The notes: generated by a model not told the origin, from the sequence alone. 64,000 nt of DNA from Rhizobium sp. 007 (GCF_015353075.1 NZ_CP064188.1:558001-622000), one strand, 5' to 3'; numbered from the stretch's first letter, positions 27,030 to 35,441 are shown. Numbers and translations: made by a program.

Positions 27030-28547
27030 CTATTGGAGATCAGCCAAGGGAGACACAGCCGGTCCGTTCAGGGCGGTACCATCGACGGCAAATTGCGAAC
27101 CGTGGCAGGGGCAATCCCAGCAGCGCTCGAGGGAGTTCCAGTGCACGTGGCAGCCTATGTGCGTGCAAGACGCCGAACGTTTGTAGAGCGTGCCGTCTTC
27201 GTCCCGGAATGCGGCGATCTTGGTGAGGCCCACGCGGACGATGGCACCTTCTCCCGGCCGCAGCTTGTCAAGGGAACCAATTTCTCCAGGCGCGATATAC
27301 TCGACGAAATTCTTGATCGCTGTCGCGTTCTCCACGAGGTAGTCACCGATCGCCTTTGGGGTCTTGCGGGATGGCTCGTAAAGTTCCCGCCAATGGCTGG
27401 TGCCATTGAGAATGAGATCTCGGATCAGCAGAGCAGCCACCACTCCATGGGTCATGCCTTCGCCGGAATCACCAGTCACCACGAACACCCGCTCGTTGCC
27501 CGGATTGCGACCAATGAAACCGGCGTAATCGATTGTCTCCATCACCTGCCCGGACCATCGATGGGTCTCGACGCCAAGATCGGGCACTAGACGTCTGGTC
27601 CACGACGTCAAGGCTGCGAACCGCTCGTGGCCGTCGTCGGCCGCGCCAGTCTTATGGTCTTCGCCGCCGACGACGAGAAAGTCCGCTTCGCCGTCGCCCG
27701 GCTGCAGACGCACGTAGTGGTAAGGGTCTTCAGTATCCCAGTAGAGCCCATCCGGGATAACACCGCGCCCGATCTCGAAGGACATCGCATAGGTTCGGTA
27801 GGGCGCTTGTTTGGTGTGGAGGGCGACGCGGTCATTGATCGGCGAATTGGTCGCCACGACAGCCCATTTTCCAGTGACGACAAAGCCCGAGGCTGTCGCG
27901 ACGCGGACACCGCCGTCAGTTTCCTCGACCTTTTCGACCACTGTGTCCCGGTAAAGGACGCTGCCTCGGGCGCGGACGCCGACGGCCAGCCCGCGGAGAT
28001 ATTTGAGCGGGTGGAATGTCGCCTGACGGGCATAGCGAAGGGCGGGTGCCGCGGAGAACCCCGCAAACGGCAAGCCAGTGGTCCTTTCGACCGCGACGCC
28101 GATTTGCAGTGCGGCATCGAGTTCGCGCTCGAGATCAGCTTCCTGCGCTGACGACGGAAACAGAAACCCATCGACGCGTCTGAAATCGCACGCGATAGCC
28201 TCTGTCTCCTGAATCGCTTCGATGCGATCGATCGCGGCAGATTGGCTCTCGTGGAAGAGCCGCGCCAGCTCACGCCCCCGCAGACCAATGAGTTCGGAAA
28301 AATAGTCGTCGCATACCGATGTCAGATGCGCGGTCGTGCGGGCAGTCATGCCGCTTCCGATCTGGCCGCGATCGATGACGGCCACTTTCTTCCCAGCGAG
28401 TGCGAGCTCGTAGGCCACTGACAAGCCGGCAATTCCCGAGCCGACAACGACGACATCGACTTGGTCATCGTGGGGGAGCGGAACGGCGTCAGGCGCGACT
28501 TTGATCGGCGCCCATAAAGAGACGGTTCTTTCATCGCTGACATTCAT
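27030..28547 (-). CDS. FAD-dependent oxidoreductase with C-terminal Rieske domain
   Basis: This 505-residue protein has a D-amino-acid-oxidase-type FAD domain: DVVVVGSGIAGLSVAYELALAGKKVAVID at about 30-58, with GxGxxG, and GDSGEGMTHGVVAALLIRDL near 365. A Rieske [2Fe-2S] domain follows with CTHIGCHVHW at 461-470 and CPCHGSQF at 479-486. The start at 28547 (MNVSDERTV) follows a GGAG site. Such fusions transfer electrons from an amine or other donor to a cytochrome. The di-haem cytochrome gene at 28856 is divergent and is a likely partner. The donor is unknown. Confidence 0.9.
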   Translation of the reverse strand: MNVSDERTVSLWAPIKVAPDAVPLPHDDQVDVVVVGSGIAGLSVAYELALAGKKVAVIDRGQIGSGMTARTTAHLTSVCDDYFSELIGLRGRELARLFHESQSAAIDRIEAIQETEAIACDFRRVDGFLFPSSAQEADLERELDAALQIGVAVERTTGLPFAGFSAAPALRYARQATFHPLKYLRGLAVGVRARGSVLYRDTVVEKVEETDGGVRVATASGFVVTGKWAVVATNSPINDRVALHTKQAPYRTYAMSFEIGRGVIPDGLYWDTEDPYHYVRLQPGDGEADFLVVGGEDHKTGAADDGHERFAALTSWTRRLVPDLGVETHRWSGQVMETIDYAGFIGRNPGNERVFVVTGDSGEGMTHGVVAALLIRDLILNGTSHWRELYEPSRKTPKAIGDYLVENATAIKNFVEYIAPGEIGSLDKLRPGEGAIVRVGLTKIAAFRDEDGTLYKRSASCTHIGCHVHWNSLERCWDCPCHGSQFAVDGTALNGPAVSPLADLQ

Positions 28548-28855
28548 GGCCGACTTCTCCAAAAACCTACACCTGCTAAATAGGAGAAAGAACGCAAAAG
28601 TTCCCCCGAACCTTGCCCGGCGGATCTTGGGATCACTCAGGCGGAATCCGGCCCTGCGGATCCCATCGCAGACGGTGTATCCCGACAACGCGCAATCACT
28701 TTCCAGCCTTCGCGCAGTTCCCCAACCTTCCCGAAATGCCACTGCAAGTGAGGTGAAGCTTTGTATATTAGTAAACTTTAATGTATAGTGGGATTTTCCT
28801 TTGTCGTAGATAGGATGTCGCGCGTCGAGAGATCGACCGCGGGGAGGGACGTGAT
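28548..28855. promoter_or_regulatory. Divergent promoter region
   Basis: About 310 bases separate the FAD/Rieske and cytochrome genes, which are transcribed away from each other. It is AT-rich near 28755-28795. No palindromic operator was recognised. Confidence 0.5.
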
Positions 28856-30205
28856 ATGCCTCGAAGCTTCCTTAACGTGATACTTTTTTCCGTTCTTCTC
28901 CCTTCGACTTTGATCCCAGCCGCTGCTCAAATGAGCGGCAATAGCTCGATGCGGGGGAAGGATTTCGACGCGGCCGCGACGGAGCAGGCGAGGCGCTATC
29001 TGGAGGAGGGCCGCGAAACCTTTCGCTACGATACGTTCGGCAGCGAGGACTTTTGGGGAGGCAAGCTGAAGCTTCATGAGGCGATCGCTGGCGAAAAGCT
29101 GGGCGGCAAAGGGCCTGGTCTCAGCCCGAAAAAGGCGCTCGAGCTCGGGTTGAAAGTCGACGTAAACGCTATCCCCAAAGACGTAGCCGGAGCGCTGAAT
29201 AGAGGCGAGGTTGATCTTGCCGATCCGACCAGCACCCTTGTCCTGCTCAAGGCCAACGCCGTTGTCGGCGTAACCGGGTTCTTTGACACCGATGGCAAGA
29301 CCCTCACGTCCGTGGGGATTCAGTGCGCCGTGTGCCACTCGACCGTCGACGATGCCTACGCGCCAGGCATCGGTGCGAGACTGGACGGCTGGCCTAATCG
29401 CGACCTGAACATTGGCGCGATCGTCGCGCTCGCGCCGGACCTGAGCGCGTTCACCGAGATGCTGCAGATTTCCGAAACCGAGGTGAAGAAGGCGATCGAG
29501 GCGTGGGGGCCGGGAAAGTTCGATGCTGAACTGAACCTCGACGGAAAGGCCTTCCGACCGGACGGAAAGACGTCCGCCACGCTCAATCCCCCGGCATTCG
29601 GATTGGCAGGTGTGAACAACCATACTTGGACCGGAGCCTGGGGCACTGTCAGCTACTGGAACGCCTATGTCGGCAATCTTGAAATGCATGGCAAAGGTGT
29701 GTTCTACGACCCGCGCCTTGACGATGCGGAGAAGTATCCAGTCGCCGCCAGGACGAAACAGGGCCACAAGCAGGACAAGGAAGACCGGATAACCGCCAAA
29801 CTGCCGGCGCTTCACTTCTATCAGCTTTCATTGCCAACCCCAGTGCCTCCTAAGGGCTCCTTTGACAGCGCAGCGGCGGAGAAGGGAAAGGCCCTTTTCA
29901 ACGATAAGGCCAAGTGCGCCACTTGCCATGTGCCGCCGCTCTTCACGGAGCCTGGCTGGAACCTGCATACGGCAGACGAGATCGGAATCGATGATTTCCA
30001 GGCAATGCGATCTCCGGACGAGCGCTACCGGACTGCGTCGTTGCGGGCCCTTTGGAACACGGAAAAGATCCATAAGGGCGGATTCTACCATGACGGTCGG
30101 TTCGCGACGCTCGAGGACGTCGTCAGGCACTACGACCGTCACCTCAAACTCGATCTCACCGATGAGGAGAGGAGCGATCTGATCGAGTACCTGAAGTCGA
30201 TCTGA
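28856..30205 (+). CDS. Di-haem c-type cytochrome
   Basis: The 449-residue protein has a signal peptide (NVILFSVLLPSTLIPAAAQ) and two haem c sites, CAVCH at 157-161 and CATCH near 354-358. Methionine or other distal ligands lie beyond each (for example the segment around DDFQAMRSPDERYRTASLRALWN). The layout resembles cytochrome c peroxidase/MauG-type and thiosulfate-cytochrome proteins. It would act in the periplasm. It is divergent from the FAD/Rieske gene and is followed 49 bases on by a HiPIP gene, so an electron-transfer chain is likely. Confidence 0.82.
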   Translation: MPRSFLNVILFSVLLPSTLIPAAAQMSGNSSMRGKDFDAAATEQARRYLEEGRETFRYDTFGSEDFWGGKLKLHEAIAGEKLGGKGPGLSPKKALELGLKVDVNAIPKDVAGALNRGEVDLADPTSTLVLLKANAVVGVTGFFDTDGKTLTSVGIQCAVCHSTVDDAYAPGIGARLDGWPNRDLNIGAIVALAPDLSAFTEMLQISETEVKKAIEAWGPGKFDAELNLDGKAFRPDGKTSATLNPPAFGLAGVNNHTWTGAWGTVSYWNAYVGNLEMHGKGVFYDPRLDDAEKYPVAARTKQGHKQDKEDRITAKLPALHFYQLSLPTPVPPKGSFDSAAAEKGKALFNDKAKCATCHVPPLFTEPGWNLHTADEIGIDDFQAMRSPDERYRTASLRALWNTEKIHKGGFYHDGRFATLEDVVRHYDRHLKLDLTDEERSDLIEYLKSI

Positions 30206-30254
30206 CCGCTGTTCGACAACGTTGACAGCTATTCGATAATAGGGAGGCAAGATC

Positions 30255-30575
30255 ATGAAAAAGGATCGTGGTCCGGAGGGCAAAAGCCAAGGTCGCTCAA
30301 GCCAAGCGGTATCCCGACGGAAATTCTTGACAGTGACGATGGCCGGCGTCGCGGTTACCGGTGCAGGTGCGCTTTCTTCTTGCATGACGGGTCAGCCTGG
30401 CGCACGCGGCGCTGGAACGACCCCTAAGTCTGTGGCGCGCTACCAGAATTCGCCGAATAAGGGGCGTCGGTGCGGCGGATGCACCCATTTCCTCAAGCCA
30501 AATGCATGTGAGATCGTTGCAGGTGAAATCAGCCCCAATGGCTGGTGCCGCTTCCACGAGCCGCGGCCGGCTTGA
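30255..30575 (+). CDS. Tat-exported high-potential iron-sulfur protein (HiPIP)
   Basis: The 106-residue protein has a twin-arginine signal (SRRKFLTVTMAGVAVTGAGAL) and a short mature part with RRCGGCTHFLKPNACEIVAGEISPNGWCRFHEP. The four cysteines (C-x2-C-x9-C-x14-C or so) are those that hold a HiPIP [4Fe-4S] cluster. HiPIPs carry single electrons in the periplasm. It follows the di-haem cytochrome gene closely and should share its transcript. A GGGAGG site precedes the ATG. Confidence 0.88.
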   Translation: MKKDRGPEGKSQGRSSQAVSRRKFLTVTMAGVAVTGAGALSSCMTGQPGARGAGTTPKSVARYQNSPNKGRRCGGCTHFLKPNACEIVAGEISPNGWCRFHEPRPA

Positions 30576-30621
30576 AGAAGTGCGACCCAAGATGGACGCA
30601 CCCGGTGAGCAGGACGGTAGA

Positions 30622-31150
30622 TATGATCACGCCAGCCGCATTGCTGGCGAGCATCTTGCTGTTCTCCAGCGTAGAAACAAATGTTTTCAGGCCAAACCAC
30701 CAGCGAGGAGATCCTGAAGCGGCTCAAGGTGCACGATGGCTTTGAAGGCAGCGTTTTTGCCCGCAACATCGGCAACGCACGCATGATTGTGGTTGCAGAT
30801 GACGGTGACGCGACCCGAGGAAAAGGAGGGCGCTTCAAACCACCGCTTGGTGGCCTCCGACCTTGACGCTTCCACGGCACCGCTCTTCGAGATAGCCGTA
30901 TGTTCCTAGCTCCGTTCATGGGGTGATGGCGGGCAACGTGAATGCGGATGCACGGCTAGCTCGAAGCGGGCATCGACGACCTGTTCGCCGGGGCGAGCAC
31001 GGGAGGCGAACTCGCCTTTGCGCCGGACGGAGCGCTGCGCATCAATCTCGGCAGTTCCTGCAACGTCCGTTTCGAGAGCAGCGATGAAAAAGCGGCCGAC
31101 CTGCGCCTCGACCTGGTGGCCACAAGACGCGGACGGAGCGTCAAGCACGC
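30622..31150 (+). pseudogene. PQQ-dependent sugar dehydrogenase, decayed
   Basis: Fragments in different frames line up with one secreted PQQ-type sugar dehydrogenase. A signal-like start (MITPAALLASILLFSSVETNVF) is followed, after a frameshift near 30690, by VHDGFEGSVFARNIGNARMIVVADDGDA. After a gap near 30866-30960 comes AFAPDGALRINLGSSCNVRFESSDEKAADLR, which matches the family's APDGLLYISxGSxCN segment. Most of the beta-propeller is missing and the end runs into the convergent VOC gene. The original enzyme would have fed electrons to the neighbouring cytochrome and HiPIP. Confidence 0.65.
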
Positions 31151-31614
31151 CGCGCCGCCTCGATAGCGGCGACGTCGATTTTTCTCATCGTCATCATGGC
31201 CTCAAACGCGCGCTTTGCTTCGTCACCGCCAGCCGCCAGCGCGTCAGTCAATACGCGGGGGGTGATTTGCCAGGAAATGCCCCACTTGTCCTTGCACCAG
31301 CCGCACGCGCTCTCCTCGCCGCCATTTTCGACGATGGCATTCCAGTAGCGGTCGGTCTCCTCCTGGTCGTCGGTGGCGATCTGGAACGAGAAGGCTTCGT
31401 TGTGCTTGAATACCGGCCCCCCGTTGAGGCCGAGGCAAGGAATGCCCGCAACTGTGAATTCGACCGTCAACACACCGCCCTCTCTGCCCGCCGGGTAGTC
31501 ACCGGGTGCACGGTGCACGGCACTCACCATGCTGTCGGGAAAGATCTCGGAGTAAAAGCGAGCGGCAGCCTCGGCGTCCTTGTCGAACCAGAGGCAAATC
31601 GTATTCTTAGCCAT
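31141..31614 (-). CDS. VOC family protein (PhnB / 3-demethylubiquinone-9 3-methyltransferase-like)
   Basis: The 157-residue protein starts MAKNTICLWFDKDAEAAARFYSEIFPDSMVSAV and contains LTVEFTVAGIPCLGLNGGP, FSFQIATDDQEETDRYWNAIVENGGEESACGWCKDKWGISWQITP. This is the PhnB-like branch of the vicinal oxygen chelate fold. Despite the methyltransferase name, no SAM site is present, so it is better called a VOC protein of unknown activity. The start at 31614 follows AAAGGAAC. It converges on the decayed dehydrogenase. Confidence 0.88.
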   Translation of the reverse strand: MAKNTICLWFDKDAEAAARFYSEIFPDSMVSAVHRAPGDYPAGREGGVLTVEFTVAGIPCLGLNGGPVFKHNEAFSFQIATDDQEETDRYWNAIVENGGEESACGWCKDKWGISWQITPRVLTDALAAGGDEAKRAFEAMMTMRKIDVAAIEAARRA

Positions 31615-31773
31615 TGCGTGTTCCTTTCGCTTTGAAGCAATCCGGCCTTTCCTCATCCGCTACGCTCGGAAATAGGGAACCAACTGTTTTTCGCCATCCT
31701 CGGAAGTGTCGATCGTAAAGGGCGCTAACCTTGACGTGGTTGCCGCTTTGGACTGAACGGCGGAACGCGCCAA

Positions 31774-32085
31774 TTGCGGTCGTTGAGAGCTGGAAGCAAG
31801 AGTGCTGCTTTTGCATGGGGCTGCGCGGTGTATCTGCCTTCTAACTGGAGGTGTCGCGAAGACTATCAAGTTGGGCTTGCTTCGATCGTCAAGGATTTCG
31901 GTGTTCCACAAGGCGGAGGAGCCGTTCCTCCTCCCCATCCCGAGCGCTTTTGCGGCAGAGTTCCAGATGCGATGATCGAGTTCTGGCAGCAGAACGGGAC
32001 CGGGATCATATTGGACGGATATTTCCAGTTCGACGATCCCGACAAATACGCCCCGATTATCAAAGTTGAGCGCCAGCTCTCTTGA
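31774..32085 (+). CDS. GAD-like/DUF1851-type protein, probably a 5'-truncated fragment
   Basis: The recognisable part runs from about 31890: KDFGVPQGGGAVPPPHPERFCGRVPDAMIEFWQQNGTGIILDGYFQFDDPDKYAPIIK. This matches the amino-terminal GAD-like segment of DUF1851 proteins, which are small immunity- or polymorphic-toxin-associated proteins. The frame ends after about 65 residues of match, where relatives continue for roughly 70 to 100 more. There is no good start, only a TTG far upstream. It is likely a remnant. Confidence 0.45.
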   Translation: MRSLRAGSKSAAFAWGCAVYLPSNWRCREDYQVGLASIVKDFGVPQGGGAVPPPHPERFCGRVPDAMIEFWQQNGTGIILDGYFQFDDPDKYAPIIKVERQLS

Positions 32086-32262
32086 ATCGGCGCCGCGCCG
32101 CTGCCGACCGCAAGCACCATGCTGGTTTTCGGGCGCGGCACGGTATTTGCCGTCTGCCATTTCCTTGCAGTAGGGCAGGTAATCATCAAGAGCTGCCCAG
32201 CATCTGCAGCGTGCTGCAGCCTCCAACGAGACAACTTTCGCATGTCGTTCATTTCCGGCATG

Positions 32263-32457
32263 TCAGTCCCGGTCGAAACGCGGACGCCAGCCACGGACCA
32301 AGCCACGGCTTAGGGCGCTTTCCGCCAATGCGAGCTGCAGCCTCAAATGATGATTATCGGCCAACAGTGTCGCGATCGTCGCCTTGGCGTCGTCGTCGTG
32401 AAAGGCGAGAGCGGCCTCGACTTCATAGTCGGTGTCTTCCCTTGTGACAGGCCGCAT
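32263..32457 (-). CDS. Small conserved-looking rhizobial protein
   Basis: The 64-residue protein reads MRPVTREDTDYEVEAALAFHDDDAKATIATLLADNHHLRLQLALAESALSRGLVRGWRPRFDRD. The arrangement of an acidic start, LLADxxxLRxQLxxAE and a final RGWRPRF is one I recall from short rhizobial proteins of unknown function. Its ATG overlaps the stop of the upstream gene by one base, so both are translated together. It is the second gene of a LexA-box operon. Confidence 0.7.
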   Translation of the reverse strand: MRPVTREDTDYEVEAALAFHDDDAKATIATLLADNHHLRLQLALAESALSRGLVRGWRPRFDRD

Positions 32458-32813
32458 CAGGGAACTAGCCCTTCCGCCTTGGCGCTGCGAAGAACCGTCT
32501 CGACCGCGTTGTCCGGATCGCCGTCAGAGGTAAACCACACAGGTTTTCCCGAAACATCTTCCGAGCTACGCATGGTTCTGAAGACGCCGCAGGAAAGCCC
32601 GCTTTCGCAATCTATGGCGACCTCGAACTGACCCATCGGCGAACCGAGGGCCATATCGTAGGCGCCTGCCACGAAGAGGCGTTTGCGATCCAATCCCGAG
32701 CCGGTTTTCAGCGCGTTGAGCAATCGTGGATGCGCTTCAGAAAGGGCGACTTCGCAAGGCGGCGTCCAATAGGTACCTTGTTCCAATTCTCTCTTGATCG
32801 GCTGCCGGGGCAT
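32457..32813 (-). CDS. Small protein of unknown function, first gene of a LexA-box operon
   Basis: I do not recognise this 118-residue protein (MPRQPIKRELEQGTYWTPPCEVALSEAHPRLLNALKTGSGLDRKRLFVAGAYDMALG...). It is soluble, mixed alpha/beta by appearance, without signal or membrane span. The start at 32813 follows GGGGAG eight bases upstream. The stop overlaps the next gene by one base. A GTTC-N7-GTTC direct repeat about 55-65 bases upstream suggests SOS control, so a DNA-damage role is possible. Confidence 0.6.
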   Translation of the reverse strand: MPRQPIKRELEQGTYWTPPCEVALSEAHPRLLNALKTGSGLDRKRLFVAGAYDMALGSPMGQFEVAIDCESGLSCGVFRTMRSSEDVSGKPVWFTSDGDPDNAVETVLRSAKAEGLVP

Positions 32814-32865
32814 GATCGTTCTCCCCTTACACAATTTGTTGCAACGGGCGGTCGCGCCGCCGTTT

Positions 32866-32880
32866 GTTCCTATTATGTTC
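32866..32880 (-). promoter_or_regulatory. Alphaproteobacterial LexA box
   Basis: GTTC at 32866-32869 and GTTC at 32877-32880 with seven bases between them give the direct-repeat LexA box of alphaproteobacteria. The same spacing, in the opposite orientation, occurs before imuA at 63317. It stands upstream of the two small genes at 32263-32813. Confidence 0.65.
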
Positions 32881-33420
32881 TCATCGTGATAAGAGTCAAC
32901 ACATCTTTGGATGTGCGCCGAAAGAATCGAGCTACCGAGACGGCTGATCGACCTTAAGAACAAGGTTCTGGCCAGTCGGCACTTCTGGAGTTTCTCCCCG
33001 TTGCCGGTGCGTGAATACGGCATGTTCTCCAGGTTCGAGCCGATTTGGGTTCAGCCCAGGCCCAGGACGGCCGGCTCCGCGGGAATGCGCGGTTCAGGTG
33101 AGTATTCAGGGCATATAGATAGACTGCCGTCGCCGACGCGGGCGACGCTCAAAGCCAGCGGGCATGTTCGCGGTTGGAGCAAAAGAGGAACTGAATGGAA
33201 CCCGGCGTCATTCCTGGTGCTGCGTCGGAGGCTACAGGTGAAGTTTAAGCTTGCTTGGGTTTCCTTAGGAAAACAGAAAAACGCGTATTCCAGGGTCTTT
33301 GTGGAGCCGCGACTTCTTCTTAAAGGTCGGGCGATTGCTTCTGCGGTAGACCTCACCAGCCGCTGAATTATCCTGATCTGCCTTCGCATGGCGGCATCCA
33401 AGCCGTGATCGACTGTCACT
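32881..33420. other. Stretch without a recognisable gene
   Basis: About 540 bases. Open frames occur on both strands, but none is family-like. A one-mismatch LexA-like repeat GAGC-N7-GAAC lies at 33177-33191 with no clear gene downstream. Confidence 0.35.
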
Positions 33421-33537
33421 CTAAAGCATGGGTATCCCTACGATAAGGATTACGATCAGTCCTGCCATTACGAGCGATGTCTCGATCAGAAATATCGCCA
33501 CTTGTCGTCCGGTCATGTCTGGAAAAATAGCTTTCAT
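33421..33537 (-). CDS. 38-residue single-span membrane peptide
   Basis: Read directly from the sequence, this frame encodes MKAIFPDMTGRQVAIFLIETSLVMAGLIVILIVGIPML with one clear membrane span. A GAGGAG site precedes the ATG. It is too short for standard gene calling and resembles the small membrane peptides clustered in this part of the window. Function unknown. Confidence 0.55.
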   Translation of the reverse strand: MKAIFPDMTGRQVAIFLIETSLVMAGLIVILIVGIPML

Positions 33538-33663
33538 TGAAGCGTCTCCTCGCAATAATATTCCAATGTGCGCACCATATCACAGGAACTTGTAGAATGT
33601 TTTTATTTCTATTGCGGCGATATGCCTTGCTTAAAACCTAATCAAAGCGCACAGTATTTCTGT

Positions 33664-33715
33664 CGGCAGCATTTGAAGCGGGCGCTGCCGCAAAAGGGTT
33701 AAAATCCTTCGCCCC
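33664..33715 (+). ncRNA. Candidate structured leader, copy A
   Basis: P1 pairs CGGCAGC (33664-33670) with GCTGCCG (33684-33690). The P1 loop ends in GGGC (33680-33683), which can pair with GCCC at 33711-33714. A second short hairpin AAGG/CCTT (33694-33709) lies between. The result is a pseudoknot-type fold. An AAGGAGG site follows at 33721 and the ATG of a small membrane peptide at 33733. Three further copies share this layout. Confidence 0.55.
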
Positions 33716-33732
33716 AATCAAAGGAGGACGTG

Positions 33733-33846
33733 ATGTCTTCCATGTTCCATCATGATTATTCCTTTGAACACGTTGCAATCAGAATTCTGGTCGCGCTCAG
33801 CTTCGCCTTCATCTTGTTTCTGATTTCGGGGGGCTGGCTGTGGTAA
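33733..33846 (+). CDS. 37-residue single-span membrane peptide with structured leader
   Basis: The frame reads MSSMFHHDYSFEHVAIRILVALSFAFILFLISGGWLW. It has a short polar start and one membrane span ending in Trp residues. A strong AAGGAGG site stands six bases before the ATG, and leader copy A ends about 17 bases upstream. The end overlaps the GTG start of the next frame, suggesting coupling. It is too short for usual gene finders. Function unknown. Confidence 0.6.
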   Translation: MSSMFHHDYSFEHVAIRILVALSFAFILFLISGGWLW

Positions 33847-34142
33847 CCATTCTTTACGTCGGTGAAACTGCAGCTATCGAGGGCTCGACGCTGCAGCGAA
33901 TTTTGAAGCGAGCCAATTATGCGACATCGGACATGCAAGCCGACGAGGGCCCGGAGCGTCACGAGGAAGTCGTGATCATCCGCCGCATTGAGGCCGGCAC
34001 GATACCTTCGCAGAGCTACCCGCCCTCCCTTCGGCGCAGGCAAAGCTCAGACCCGGATGCACTGGCCTCGTGGGAGAACGAAGGCGGCGCAACCAGCGCG
34101 CGCCCGGCGGCAGCCTCGAAAGCTGCGGGGAACCGAAGGTGA
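33840..34142 (+). CDS. Doubtful protein coupled to the upstream peptide
   Basis: A frame of 100 residues starts with GTG at 33840, overlapping the stop of the 37-residue peptide. It reads MVTILYVGETAAIEGSTLQRILKRANYATSDMQADEGPERHEEVVIIRRIEAG and then turns Ser/Arg-rich. No family is recognised. Overlap supports translation, low-complexity ending argues against it. Confidence 0.3.
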   Translation: MVTILYVGETAAIEGSTLQRILKRANYATSDMQADEGPERHEEVVIIRRIEAGTIPSQSYPPSLRRRQSSDPDALASWENEGGATSARPAAASKAAGNRR

Positions 34143-34303
34143 CCTGCGGTGACCTGGCGCAGCGACCACAAAGGGCTGTCCGATCCGGACCAGATCGCGT
34201 CAGGGCCATAAACGCATGAAGAGAAAGCTGACCGGGACCGAAAGATCGCCTGGCTGCGCGGCAAACGCCTGTCGCCTCAGCATCAAACCAGACGGAGTCT
34301 GCC

Positions 34304-34591
34304 ATGAACAGAACAACTGAAACCGAGATCAGGTTCGATCATTCGTTCCTCATCGAATCTCTCGTTATGCCACTGGCAGCCGGGACGTATCGGCTAACGG
34401 TCGACGAAGAGCGGATCGAGGAACTGTCCTTTGCCGCTTACAGGACATTAGCCGCTCATCTGGAAATTCCGTCGATTGAAACGCCTTCGCTCAAGAGGCA
34501 GCATTTGCAAGTCACGCGAGCGGAAATCGATGCGGCGCTGCTGAAAGACCAGCAAGCCGCACGACCACGGGCGACCGAAGATCGCGTCTAA
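34304..34591 (+). CDS. Small protein of unknown function
   Basis: The 95-residue protein (MNRTTETEIRFDHSFLIESLVMPLAAGTYRLTVDEERIEELSFAAYRTLAAHLEIPSIETP...) is soluble and resembles short rhizobial proteins with the pattern F-x-L-x-G-x-x-x-x-L-P-A-G-x-Y-R-L-x-V-D-E-E. No function is known. It stands in the small-gene island with its own spacer on both sides. Confidence 0.65.
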   Translation: MNRTTETEIRFDHSFLIESLVMPLAAGTYRLTVDEERIEELSFAAYRTLAAHLEIPSIETPSLKRQHLQVTRAEIDAALLKDQQAARPRATEDRV

Positions 34592-34745
34592 GTAGGGAAC
34601 ACAGATCTTTCGTGACTTGTCACGGAACCGCGCCGAGGAGGCGTGCATCTCGTCCGTCGAGGAGACTGATGCTGCCGTCGTATATGAGCATCCTCGAGAG
34701 ATATTATTTGCTTTGTCTACTCCGAGGGCGCATGGTCTAAGCTTC

Positions 34746-34799
34746 CAGCAGTAATCATTACGGGCGCTGCTGTTTGAGGGTCCCCAAACCCTTTGCCCC
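34746..34799 (+). ncRNA. Candidate structured leader, copy B
   Basis: P1 pairs CAGCAG (34746-34751) with CTGCTG (34767-34772). Compared with copy A, one G-C pair is replaced by A-U on both arms, a compensatory change. The loop carries GGGC (34762-34765), matched by GCCC at 34795-34798, and the middle hairpin is AGGG/CCCT (34777-34792). An AAAGGAGG site and the ATG of the gene at 34818 follow. Confidence 0.55.
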
Positions 34800-34817
34800 G
34801 ACCGAAAGGAGGATGTC

Positions 34818-35120
34818 ATGTCTTCCGAAACATCCATTAAATATATGACGAGCGACGACCTCAACTTACTTCAGGGGGTGCTGAAGGATGCTGGCTATAC
34901 GGACGACGTTCTCTTTGAGCAGCCTCGACCCTTCCCCATCGCAGCCCGGCTTCTGATCGGCCTCTTTCAAGAGGGAACGACCAGTCCAGCCGAACTGACT
35001 ATCCAGCTCGAACGACATTTCGGTAAGCCTAAGAAAGAGGCTGTTATGCTCGGAGCCCCACGTTTCCATCGCTTTGCGATCCAAGGGCTTCCGGCGCAGC
35101 CATCTGGCGCGATCCATTAA
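34818..35120 (+). CDS. Small protein of unknown function with structured leader
   Basis: The 100-residue protein reads MSSETSIKYMTSDDLNLLQGVLKDAGYTDDVLFEQPRPFPIAARLLIGLFQEGTTSPAELTIQLERHFGK.... I recall similar short rhizobial proteins with TSDDL near the start and ARLL..LF..G..SP.EL..xLERHFG. They are of unknown function. Leader copy B and an AAAGGAGG site stand directly upstream. Confidence 0.75.
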   Translation: MSSETSIKYMTSDDLNLLQGVLKDAGYTDDVLFEQPRPFPIAARLLIGLFQEGTTSPAELTIQLERHFGKPKKEAVMLGAPRFHRFAIQGLPAQPSGAIH

Positions 35121-35246
35121 GCCCACATCCAAAGGCAATGAGCGACAGAGCCTTTTTGCCGCGCAACATTCTCGGAAGGAGACGCGACCTCACACTACGC
35201 GCCGAACTGCCGTGGATACTCAGGTAACTGTGAGTGGGGCGCCGAT

Positions 35247-35441
35247 TTAGACTTGGGCTAAGAACATGACGTAGTCTTCGGATGCATCCGCAAGCACGAG
35301 AGCGATATCGTTAGGTGACAAGCCCGTACTCTCTAGCCGCCCGATCATTTCCAACATCGCAGCTTCGACCCGCACGCGGCAGTCGGTCACCGGAAATGCA
35401 AACACATTCGCAATAAGCGCGTTTTCGGCGTTTTCTATCAT
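35247..35441 (-). CDS. Small protein of unknown function
   Basis: The 64-residue protein reads MIENAENALIANVFAFPVTDCRVRVEAAMLEMIGRLESTGLSPNDIALVLADASEDYVMFLAQV. It is helical and soluble. A GAGGAACAG site lies just before the ATG. No family assignment is possible. It is one of the minus-strand members of the small-gene island. Confidence 0.55.
   Translation of the reverse strand: MIENAENALIANVFAFPVTDCRVRVEAAMLEMIGRLESTGLSPNDIALVLADASEDYVMFLAQV

Noticed and set aside
32838..32870. GGAAC-N19-CGTT on the minus strand near the LexA box
   Set aside because: The spacer is three bases too long for EcfG; the LexA repeat explains the region better.
33051..33419. Minus-strand frame (122 codons) in the gene-poor stretch
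   Set aside because: Composition and lack of start signal do not support a gene.
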